A stretch of 33,457 nucleotides of DNA from Paracoccaceae bacterium (GTDB lineage Bacteria > Pseudomonadota > Alphaproteobacteria > Rhodobacterales > Rhodobacteraceae), in contig JAQTYE010000013.1 of NCBI GenBank assembly GCA_028749255.1, positions 1 to 33,457 on the forward strand, written 5' to 3'. A program made the translations under genes and the position numbers. A model generated the notes under the pieces. That model ran no database searches and was not told where the DNA came from. It saw nothing but the letters and a program-made list of their open reading frames with translations. Below are positions 27,272-33,457 of this stretch, one piece after another. How positions within the stretch are numbered: position 1 is the stretch's first letter; each line of letters begins with the position of its first letter.

Positions 27272-28413
27272 TCAGCCGACGCGCACGCCCTGCACCCAGA
27301 CGCCGCGGATCGCGCCCGCGCCGTTGATCCGCCGCACCCGGATCACATCGGCCCGCGCGCCGATGTCCAGCGTGCCGCGGTCGGTCAGGCCCACGGCACG
27401 GGCCGGCGCGCGGGTAACGGTGGCCACGCCGCGCGGCAGGTCCACCACAGATCGCCCAATACCAACGCCGCCGACAGCAGCGCCGAGGGCACATAATCCG
27501 ACGAGATGATGTGCAGATACCCCGCCCGCGCCAGATCATGCGCCGCGACATTGCCCGAATGCGACCCGCCCCGGATCAGGTTCGGCGCGCCCATCATCAC
27601 CGCGATATGATGCGCGTGGCAGGCCTGCGCGGCCTCGACCGTGGTCGGGAATTCCGCGAAATGCACGCCATGCGCGGCCGATTGCGCGACCTGATCTGCG
27701 GTGGTGTCGTCATGGCTGGCCAGCACCGCGCCAAAGCGCCCGGCGGCGGCCACCGTGGCGGCCTCGTGCGCGGCGCCCAGCCGGTTTTTCAGCGCCACCT
27801 GCTGGGCGACGTGGTTTTCAAACTCGTCATGGCTCAGCCCGTGCTTGCCGCAGACATAATCGCGCAGTTTGGTCACATCGCGGAACTGCCGTTCGCCCGG
27901 GGTGTGGTCCATCAGACTGACGATGCCGACGCGATCCTCGGGGCCGAATTTCGCCAGTTCTTCGATCAGGGTTTCGGAACAGGTCTCGGCGCGCAGATGC
28001 AGGTAATGGCTGATCCGCAGCGCGCCTTGCGCCCGCAGGCCCAGAATCTCATCGGCCAGCGCACGGGCATATTCGCCGTAATTCGCGCGGCCATTCGACA
28101 CCACGGACCCCACCCGCAGCGCGTCGAACACCGTGGTAATCCCGACCGAACACAGTTCGGCATCATGCGCGATGATCGCGGCGGCATGGGGCCAGTCAAC
28201 CTTGGGGCGCGGCTCGATATGGCGTTCCAGATTGTCGGTGTGCAATTCGATCAGCCCCGGCATCACCAGATCGCCGCCGCAGTCGATGGCGCCTGCGGGC
28301 ACCGCATCGCCGGGCTCGATTGCGGTGATCCGCCCGTCGGCCAGATGCAGCGATCCGGTGAAACACTGTTCGGGCAGAACAAGCATGGCATTGGCGAGGA
28401 TGGTTTCGGTCAT
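27272..28413 (-). CDS. phnM: C-P lyase pathway PhnM (ribose methylphosphonate triphosphate diphosphatase), apparent -1 nt frameshift
   Basis: Removes pyrophosphate from ribose 1-alkylphosphonate 5-triphosphate before C-P cleavage. Amidohydrolase fold: metal motif ELHTDNLERH (H58, D60), LASHDDTT and GAPNLIRGGSHSGN. The frame runs normally to VLGDLW, then reads off into WTCRAAW and stops at 27385. Restoring one G in the GG at 27445-27446 gives VDLPRGVATVTRAPARAVGLTD... to a stop at 27272-27274, total about 380 residues, matching PhnM of E. coli (378). The downstream part keeps family features and codon bias, so error or very recent mutation is likely. Divergent from the DUF1045 gene. Confidence 0.9.
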
Positions 28414-28452
28414 GGGATCAGGCCTTGGATTGACGGAGGAGCGACAGGGGCG

Positions 28453-28491
28453 CTTATTGCGCGGGATGTGTCACACTCAGGTGACAATAAG
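28453..28491. promoter_or_regulatory. Nested inverted repeats / Pho-like site in the phnM-DUF1045 divergent promoter region
   Basis: TGTCAC (28469-28474) and GTGACA (28481-28486) form a perfect dyad. Read on the minus strand the same bases give TTGTCAC, CTGA, GTGTGAC, a 7+4+7 repeat matching the PhoB half-site at 6 and 5 of 7. An outer pair CTTATTG (28453-28459) and CAATAAG (28485-28491) is also perfect. The block sits in the 103 bp between the two divergent starts. A shared operator is inferred. Confidence 0.5.
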
Positions 28492-28516
28492 GCGCGATAG
28501 CGGGCACATGGAACAG

Positions 28517-29188
28517 ATGAAACGATACGCGATTTACTTTGCCCCGCCCGCAGGCCCGCTGATGCAGGCTGCGGCCGAATGGCTGGGGTGGGATGTCGAG
28601 GCGGGCCGGGCCGTGGCCCAGCCGCCGATTGCCGGGCTGACCGACGCCACTGCCGCGCCGCGCAAATACGGCTTTCACGCCACGCTGAAGGCGCCGTTCC
28701 GGCTGGCTGAAGGGGTGCAGCCCGACGATCTGACCGAGGCCCTGGGCGCCGAGGCCGCGCATCTGCCGCCCGTGATGTTGCAGGGGGTGCGGATCGAGGC
28801 GCTGGCCGGGCGGTTTCTGGCGCTGCGCCCCGAGGGCGACGATTCTGCCCTGCGCAACCTGTGCGCCGAGGTGGTGATCCGGTTCGAGCCGTTCCGTGCG
28901 GCCCTGACCACCGAAGAGATCGCGCGCCGCAACCTGTCTGCGCTCAGCCCGCGCCAGCAGGAGCTGACGGCGCAGTTCGGCTATCCCTATGTGCTGGAAG
29001 AATTCCGTTTCCACATGACGCTGACCGGCGATCTGCCCGCGCCCGAACTGGCGCGTCTGGGCGCCGAGGCGCAGGCTTGGTTCGGCCCGCATCTGACGCG
29101 GCCTTTCGTGATCGGACAGATCTGTCTTTATGGCGAAGATCAGGCGGGGCGGTTTCATCTGCTGTCCCGTCACACGCTTTCGGGCTGA
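28517..29188 (+). CDS. DUF1045 / TIGR03223 phosphonate-operon protein, 2H phosphoesterase superfamily
   Basis: 223 residues from the ATG at 28517 (MKRYAIYFAPPAGPL, the usual family start; an ATG at 28508 is possible). Two HxTL motifs, HATL (H54) and HMTL (H166), mark the 2H phosphoesterase superfamily, whose members open cyclic phosphodiesters or act on RNA ends. DUF1045 proteins recur in C-P lyase clusters that lack phnP and are suspected to replace it, hydrolysing 5-phosphoribosyl 1,2-cyclic phosphate. Here the gene lies between phnM and phnN on the opposite strand, and its 3' end overlaps phnN by 19 bp. The enzymatic role is inference. Confidence 0.88.
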   Translation: MKRYAIYFAPPAGPLMQAAAEWLGWDVEAGRAVAQPPIAGLTDATAAPRKYGFHATLKAPFRLAEGVQPDDLTEALGAEAAHLPPVMLQGVRIEALAGRFLALRPEGDDSALRNLCAEVVIRFEPFRAALTTEEIARRNLSALSPRQQELTAQFGYPYVLEEFRFHMTLTGDLPAPELARLGAEAQAWFGPHLTRPFVIGQICLYGEDQAGRFHLLSRHTLSG

Positions 29189-29712
29189 AGCAGGCGCGCA
29201 AGGCGGCGGGCGCCATCTTCGGGGGTGGTGTCGTTCATCAGCCATTGCGCGACCACGCCTTTGGGCAGCTCGAACGTGGCGCGTTCCAGACGCGCGGTAA
29301 TGTCTTCGGCGCTTTCGCGGCCCCGCGCGATCAAACGCTCGGCCAGCACCGCGGGCGGCGCGCTGACCACGACCACCGACATCTGCGGGAACGCCGCCAG
29401 ACATTGCGGCAAGGCACGGCGCGAGCCATTGAAGACCACCGTCTGACCCGTTTCGGTGCGGGCGATTTCGGCCTGCGCGATGCCGTAGCGCAGACCATGT
29501 GCGCCCCAGTGCAGCGCGAAATCTCCGGCCTCTTGTCGATGCAGGAACTCTGCTTCGGTCACGCTTTCGAAAGGTTCCGAGCTGGCCGGGGGCCGGGTGA
29601 TGGTGCGCCGCGCCCAATGCAGCCGCGGATCGGCGGCCAGCGCCAGCCGCAACAAGGTATCCTTGCCCGCCCCCGAGGGGCCAACGATGGCTATCAAACG
29701 TCCTTTGGTCAT
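29170..29712 (-). CDS. phnN: Ribose 1,5-bisphosphate phosphokinase PhnN
   Basis: Phosphorylates ribose 1,5-bisphosphate to PRPP, the last step linking C-P lyase products to nucleotide metabolism. 180 residues from the ATG at 29712, overlapping the phnL stop as TGATG; a longer frame from 29763 lies inside phnL. Walker A GPSGAGKDT near the N-terminus; guanylate-kinase-like body (RRTITRPP, HWGAHGLRYG). Last gene of the minus-strand phnHIJKLN run, overlapping the convergent DUF1045 gene. Confidence 0.92.
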   Translation of the reverse strand: MTKGRLIAIVGPSGAGKDTLLRLALAADPRLHWARRTITRPPASSEPFESVTEAEFLHRQEAGDFALHWGAHGLRYGIAQAEIARTETGQTVVFNGSRRALPQCLAAFPQMSVVVVSAPPAVLAERLIARGRESAEDITARLERATFELPKGVVAQWLMNDTTPEDGARRLARLLQPESV

Positions 29713-30395
29713 CAGGCGGCCCTTTTCGGGGTGAAATGCGTCACGTCGATTTCGCGGTCGCACAGCCGCGCGCGGGCGGCGTCGTCGTGGAAGATGCCGA
29801 CGATTGCCGCGCCACGCGCCTTGGCGGCCTCGATCAGGCCCAGCACCACCTCGCGGTTGGCGCCATCCAGCGAGGCGGTCGGTTCATCCAGCAACAGCGC
29901 CGGATAATCATGCGCGAAACCGCGCGCGATGTTCACCCGCTGCTGCTCGCCGCCCGAAAAGGTGGTGGGCGACAGATCCCACAGCCGCGCGGGGATATTC
30001 AGCTGGCGCAGCAGATCCTCGGCCCGGGCCAGCGCGACATCAGGTGCCACGCCCAGGGCCAACAGCGGCTCGGCCACCACTGTGCGCGTCGGCACCCGGG
30101 GCACCACGCGCAGGAACTGGCTGACATAGCCCAGCCGGTCGCGGCGCAGCGCGATGATCTCGCGCGGGGTGGCGCGGGTCACATCCAGCGTGCCAACCCG
30201 GATCGTGCCCGAGGCCGCAAGGTAATTGCCCCAGATCATCCGCATCAGCGTGGATTTCCCCGCCCCCGATTGCCCGGTCAGGGCCACGCATTCGCCCGGT
30301 CCCACGCGCAGATGCGCGCCCGCCATCACCGGGATCACTGCGCTGCCCTGATTGTGCAGGGTGAAGCTTTTGCAAAGATTTTCGATTTCGATCAT
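29712..30395 (-). CDS. phnL: C-P lyase subunit PhnL (ABC-type ATPase)
   Basis: ABC-like protein that acts with PhnI, PhnG and PhnH in making ribose 1-alkylphosphonate triphosphate; not a transporter. 227 residues from the ATG at 30395 (MIEIENLCKSF), 4 nt after phnK; a longer frame from 30455 runs into phnK and is rejected. Walker A GQSGAGKST, signature FSGGEQQRVNIARGF, Walker B ALLLDEPTASLD all intact. Confidence 0.94.
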   Translation of the reverse strand: MIEIENLCKSFTLHNQGSAVIPVMAGAHLRVGPGECVALTGQSGAGKSTLMRMIWGNYLAASGTIRVGTLDVTRATPREIIALRRDRLGYVSQFLRVVPRVPTRTVVAEPLLALGVAPDVALARAEDLLRQLNIPARLWDLSPTTFSGGEQQRVNIARGFAHDYPALLLDEPTASLDGANREVVLGLIEAAKARGAAIVGIFHDDAARARLCDREIDVTHFTPKRAA

Positions 30396-30399
30396 TGGC

Positions 30400-31206
30400 T
30401 CAGACCTGCAAGACAGAGGAAACAAGAAGCTGGGTATAGGCGGCCTGCGGATCATCCAGAACCTGATCGGTCAGCCCGTGTTCGATCACCCGGCCATCCT
30501 TCATCACCATCAGCCGATGCGCCAGCAGCCGCGCGACGGCAAGGTCATGCGTGACGATGATCACCGCCAGCCCCATGTCGCGCACCAGCCCGCGCAACAG
30601 GTCCAGCAGCCGCGCTTGCACGCTGACATCCAGCCCCCCGGTCGGTTCATCCATGAACACCAGCCGCGGTCCGGTCACCAGATTGCGCGCGATCTGCAGG
30701 CGTTGCTGCATGCCGCCGGAAAACTGCCGCGGGCGGTCGTCGATGCGGGCGGCGTCGATCTCGACCCGGCCCAGCCAGTCGGTGGCTGTTTCGCGGATCG
30801 CACCGTAATTGCGCGCGCCCACCGCCATCAGCCGTTCGCCCACGTTGCCGCCCGCGCTGACACCCATCCGCAGCCCGTCGCGCGGGTTTTGATGCACAAA
30901 GGCCCAGTCGGTGCGGCCCAGCAGGCGGCGTTCGGGTTCGGCCATCTGCACCGTGTCGCGGGGCCCGCCCCGGGTTTCGAAAATCACCTGTCCCGCGTCG
31001 GGTGTCAGATGCCCGGCCAGACAGCTGAGCAGCGTGGACTTGCCCGAGCCGCTTTCGCCAACGATGCCCAGCACCTCGCCGGGCCACAGATCGAAGCTGA
31101 CATCGGCGCAGCCGATCCGCGCGCCATAGTGTTTGCTCAGCCCTTCGACACGCAGCAGCGGGCCGTCGGGGGCATGGGCGGGCGTATGGGGTTGCATATC
31201 TTTCAT
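30400..31206 (-). CDS. phnK: C-P lyase subunit PhnK (ABC-type ATPase)
   Basis: ABC protein that binds the PhnGHIJ core and is needed for C-P bond cleavage. 268 residues from the ATG at 31206, which overlaps phnJ by ATGA and has a GGAGG site 8 nt upstream; the frame extends to 31350 inside phnJ. A 15-residue His/Pro-rich N-terminal tail precedes the domain. Walker A GESGSGKST, signature FSGGMQQRLQIARNL, Walker B VFMDEPTGGLD. Confidence 0.94.
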   Translation of the reverse strand: MKDMQPHTPAHAPDGPLLRVEGLSKHYGARIGCADVSFDLWPGEVLGIVGESGSGKSTLLSCLAGHLTPDAGQVIFETRGGPRDTVQMAEPERRLLGRTDWAFVHQNPRDGLRMGVSAGGNVGERLMAVGARNYGAIRETATDWLGRVEIDAARIDDRPRQFSGGMQQRLQIARNLVTGPRLVFMDEPTGGLDVSVQARLLDLLRGLVRDMGLAVIIVTHDLAVARLLAHRLMVMKDGRVIEHGLTDQVLDDPQAAYTQLLVSSVLQV

Positions 31207-32087
31207 GCCTGCACCTCCGGCGGGGAAAACCGGCCGCGATGGCCCGCATCCCGGCGCGTTTCGCAATAATCGGTATCGGAACAGACGAACATCCGGCTGC
31301 CCTGATCGTCGGTAATCACCTCGTCCAGATAACTGCCGGACGCGCCGCACAGATCGCAGTCGTGGTCGGCCTTGCTGGGGTCGAACGGGTAGTCCTCGAA
31401 GTCCAGACTGCGCACGGCAGTATAGGGCGGCAGCGCATAGATCCGCTGTTCGCGCCCGGCACCGAACAGCTGGATCGCGGGGTTGTCGCCCAGCTTGGGG
31501 TTGTCGAATTTCGGAATCGGGCTCGGGTCCATGACATAGCGACCCTCGACCTCGACCGGATAGGCATAGGCGGTGGCAATCGCCCCGTGCCGCGCGATGT
31601 CTTCATACAGCTTCACATGCATCAGCCCGTAATCAGCCAGCGCATGCATCCGCCGGGTCTCGGATTCGCGCGGTTCCAGAAAGCGCAGCGGTTCCGGGAT
31701 CGGGACCTGGTAAACAAGGATCTGGCCCTCGGTCAGGGGTGTTTCCGGGATTCGGTGGCGGGTCTGGATGACGCTGGCTTCGGTGGTTTTTTCGGTGGCC
31801 GCGACCCCCGCCGTGCGCTGGAAAAACCGCCGGATCGAGACCGCGTTGGTCGTGTCATCGGCGCCCTGGTCGATGACCTTCAGCCGGTCTTCGGGCACCA
31901 GACAGGCGGCCGTCACCTGCACACCGCCGGTGCCCCAGCCATAGGGCATCGGCATTTCGCGCGATGCGAACGGCACCTGATAGCCGGGAACGGCGATGCC
32001 CTTCAGGATCGCGCGGCGGATCATCCGCTTGGTCTGCTCGTCCAGATAGGCGAAGTTGTAATCGGGGTCGTGATGGGGGGCGTTCAT
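31203..32087 (-). CDS. phnJ: Alpha-D-ribose 1-methylphosphonate 5-phosphate C-P lyase PhnJ
   Basis: Radical S-adenosylmethionine enzyme that breaks the C-P bond, releasing the alkane and the cyclic ribose phosphate. 294 residues. The cysteine set has the exact spacing of the E. coli enzyme: C244, C247 and C269 for the 4Fe-4S cluster (CDLCGASGS, VCSDTDYC) and C275 as the catalytic thiol, each shifted by three from E. coli. ATGA overlaps with phnI and phnK. An intact, presumably active subunit. Confidence 0.97.
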   Translation of the reverse strand: MNAPHHDPDYNFAYLDEQTKRMIRRAILKGIAVPGYQVPFASREMPMPYGWGTGGVQVTAACLVPEDRLKVIDQGADDTTNAVSIRRFFQRTAGVAATEKTTEASVIQTRHRIPETPLTEGQILVYQVPIPEPLRFLEPRESETRRMHALADYGLMHVKLYEDIARHGAIATAYAYPVEVEGRYVMDPSPIPKFDNPKLGDNPAIQLFGAGREQRIYALPPYTAVRSLDFEDYPFDPSKADHDCDLCGASGSYLDEVITDDQGSRMFVCSDTDYCETRRDAGHRGRFSPPEVQA

Positions 32088-33169
32088 TCGGCGGCCTCCT
32101 GATGTGCGGTCATCGCTTCGCGGCGCAACCGGCGGATCAGCTCCAGCTCGGACTGGAAATCGACGTAATGTGGCAGTTTGATATGCTCCAGAAACCCGGT
32201 CGCCTGAATGTTGTCGCAGTGATACAGCACGAATTCCTCATCCTGCGCGGGGGCGCCGGTGTCTTCCTCGCCCAGTTCCTTCCAGCGCAGTGCGCGGTCC
32301 ACCAGACTCATCGAAATCGCCTTGCGTTCGGATTGGCCAAACACCAACCCATACCCACGGGTGAACTGCGGCGGTTCGGTTTTTGACCCGGTGAACTGGT
32401 TCACCGTTTCGCATTCGGTCAGCTCGATCTCGCCGATTTCGACGGCAAAGCCCAGCTCGGGGATGTCCATTTCCACCGCCACGGTGCCGATGCGCAATTC
32501 GCCGACAAAGGCATGGGTCCGGCCATAGCCGCGCTGCGTGGAATAGGCCATCGACAGCACAAACCCCTCGTCGCCCCGGGTCAGCGCCTGCAATCGCAGG
32601 GGGCGGGTGGCGGGCAGTTCCAGCGGTGCGCGGGTCAGAGCCGGGGGCGCGGTGTCATGGCGCGGTTGCGGCTCCATCAGCCCGTCGCGGTCCAGCAGGT
32701 GCAGGATATGCGGGGCGGGTTCGGGTGCGCTATCCCGGGTCTGCGCCTGCGGCGTCTCGCCCTCGGCCATCAGTTTGAAATCCAGCAGACGGTGCGTGTA
32801 ATCGAAGGTCGGCCCCAGAACCTGCCCGCCGGGCGCATCCTTGAACGTCGCACTGATCCGTCGGGTCAGCGCCATCTTGTCGGTATCGACCGGAACCGAG
32901 CCGCCAAACCGCGGCAGGGTGGTGCGATAGGCGCGGATCAGAAATACCGCCTCGATCAGATCGCCACGCGCCTGTTTGATCGCCAACGCCGCCAGATCGG
33001 GGTCGTAGAGCGATCCCTCAGCCATCACCCGGTTCACCGCAAGCGCCATCTGTTCGCGGATCTGCGCGATGCTCAGTTCGGGCACCTCGGGGTTGCCGCG
33101 GCGTTCCTCGGCCAGCCAGTCATGCGCGGCTTCAATGGCGCGTTCGCCACCTTTCACGGCCACATACAT
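32084..33169 (-). CDS. phnI: C-P lyase subunit PhnI (nucleosidase)
   Basis: Catalytic subunit that displaces the purine of ATP or GTP with a phosphonate, with PhnG, PhnH and PhnL. 361 residues, normal length. The start MYVAVKGGERAIEAAHDWL is canonical. The conserved N-terminal QIREQMALAVNRVMAEGSLYD and central RGYGRTHAF-like segment (QRGYGRTHAFVGEL) are present. Overlaps phnH (TGATG) and phnJ (ATGA). Confidence 0.95.
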   Translation of the reverse strand: MYVAVKGGERAIEAAHDWLAEERRGNPEVPELSIAQIREQMALAVNRVMAEGSLYDPDLAALAIKQARGDLIEAVFLIRAYRTTLPRFGGSVPVDTDKMALTRRISATFKDAPGGQVLGPTFDYTHRLLDFKLMAEGETPQAQTRDSAPEPAPHILHLLDRDGLMEPQPRHDTAPPALTRAPLELPATRPLRLQALTRGDEGFVLSMAYSTQRGYGRTHAFVGELRIGTVAVEMDIPELGFAVEIGEIELTECETVNQFTGSKTEPPQFTRGYGLVFGQSERKAISMSLVDRALRWKELGEEDTGAPAQDEEFVLYHCDNIQATGFLEHIKLPHYVDFQSELELIRRLRREAMTAHQEAAE

Positions 33170-33457
33170 CAGAGCGCCTCCACTCGGGTCGAGCGGGGCA
33201 GGCCCAGAACCTGATCGCCGCAGGTGAAATAGAAATCCAGACCCAGCGGGAACAGGCCGCGATTGGTCTGGAAGAATGTGGTTTCGGGCAGGCGTGCGGT
33301 GGCCTCGGTCGCGATGCCAGGGCCGCGCAGCCGGGCATTGGCCGGGGCCAGCGCGGCGGTCCCGACAATCACGCTGGCGGCACGGTCGGGGTATTCCGCC
33401 GTGCCCAGGGCCAGACAGGCCAGCGGGAGCGTGGACCAGGTTCCCAAAGCAAACGCC
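33169..33457 (-). CDS. phnH: C-P lyase subunit PhnH (C-terminal part; 5' end beyond window)
   Basis: Structural subunit of the PhnGHI complex. The frame is open to the window edge, so only the last 95 or so residues are seen: FALGTWSTLPLACLALGTAEYPDRAA, LRGPGI (a PhnH signature) and the ending LPRSTRVEAL. phnG is expected just outside. One-base overlap with phnI. Confidence 0.9.
   Translation of the reverse strand, partial: AFALGTWSTLPLACLALGTAEYPDRAASVIVGTAALAPANARLRGPGIATEATARLPETTFFQTNRGLFPLGLDFYFTCGDQVLGLPRSTRVEAL

Noticed and set aside
26253..27509. 418-codon plus-strand frame opposite the PotD-like gene
   Set aside because: Antisense shadow; also crosses the regulatory region without a start of its own.
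28441..28447. Extra CTGTCGC half-site on the minus strand before phnM
   Set aside because: Not in 11-bp phase with the other half-sites (40 bp away).

Overview
The window is GC-rich, densely packed DNA from an alphaproteobacterium, most likely a Rhodobacteraceae member (Rhodobacter/Paracoccus-like). The pointers are the strong G/C third-position bias, the GTG/ATG starts with AGGA-type ribosome sites, the protein family members themselves, and the combination of a C-P lyase cluster, Tct-type tripartite transporter and N-type ATPase. I see no rRNA, tRNA, IS element, phage gene or CRISPR array. It reads as chromosomal metabolic and transport DNA.

Layout. (1) 1-2000: 3'-truncated penicillin-binding protein 1A, minus strand, divergent from glnK-amtB (2253-3959), which ends in a strong terminator. 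(2) 4033-7096: marR-emrA-emrB efflux operon, minus strand, with a palindrome over its promoter. (3) 7228-10309: tctC-tctB-tctA solute transporter, divergent from a TctD/TctE-type two-component system (10479-12528) that is coupled to a solitary periplasmic binding protein gene (12525-13586). (4) 13703-20298: complete nine-gene N-type rotary ATPase operon in the order atpDCQRBEFAG. It has no separate delta gene, its AtpF has a delta-like C-terminus, and atpA carries an apparent +1 frameshift in a G7 run. (5) 20325-21902: PHP-family phosphoesterase divergent from a small TPR protein. (6) 21906-27137: polyamine/organophosphate-type ABC importer (binding protein, ATPase, two permeases, one with a large extracytoplasmic insertion) plus an unknown protein, all minus strand. 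(7) 27272-33457: phosphonate C-P lyase genes phnM (apparently frameshifted), a DUF1045/TIGR03223-type 2H phosphoesterase on the opposite strand, then phnN, L, K, J, I and partial phnH.

How it fits together. Region 7 is a carbon-phosphorus lyase pathway: PhnI/H(/G)/L/J/K/M convert alkylphosphonates to a cyclic ribose phosphate, and PhnN makes PRPP. No phnP is present here. The DUF1045 protein inside the cluster, or the PHP protein nearby, could supply the cyclic-phosphodiesterase step. Direct repeats with 7+4+7 bp (11-bp period) architecture, as in PhoB boxes, lie upstream of the PHP gene, upstream of the ABC importer and in the phnM/DUF1045 divergent region. This suggests that regions 5-7 form a phosphate-starvation module and that the polyamine-like importer really carries a phosphonate or phosphoester. 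A cleaner repeat of the same architecture lies between tctC and tctDE, where it could serve either PhoB or the cognate regulator. The two apparent frameshifts (atpA, phnM) both sit at short G runs and may be sequence errors rather than gene decay.
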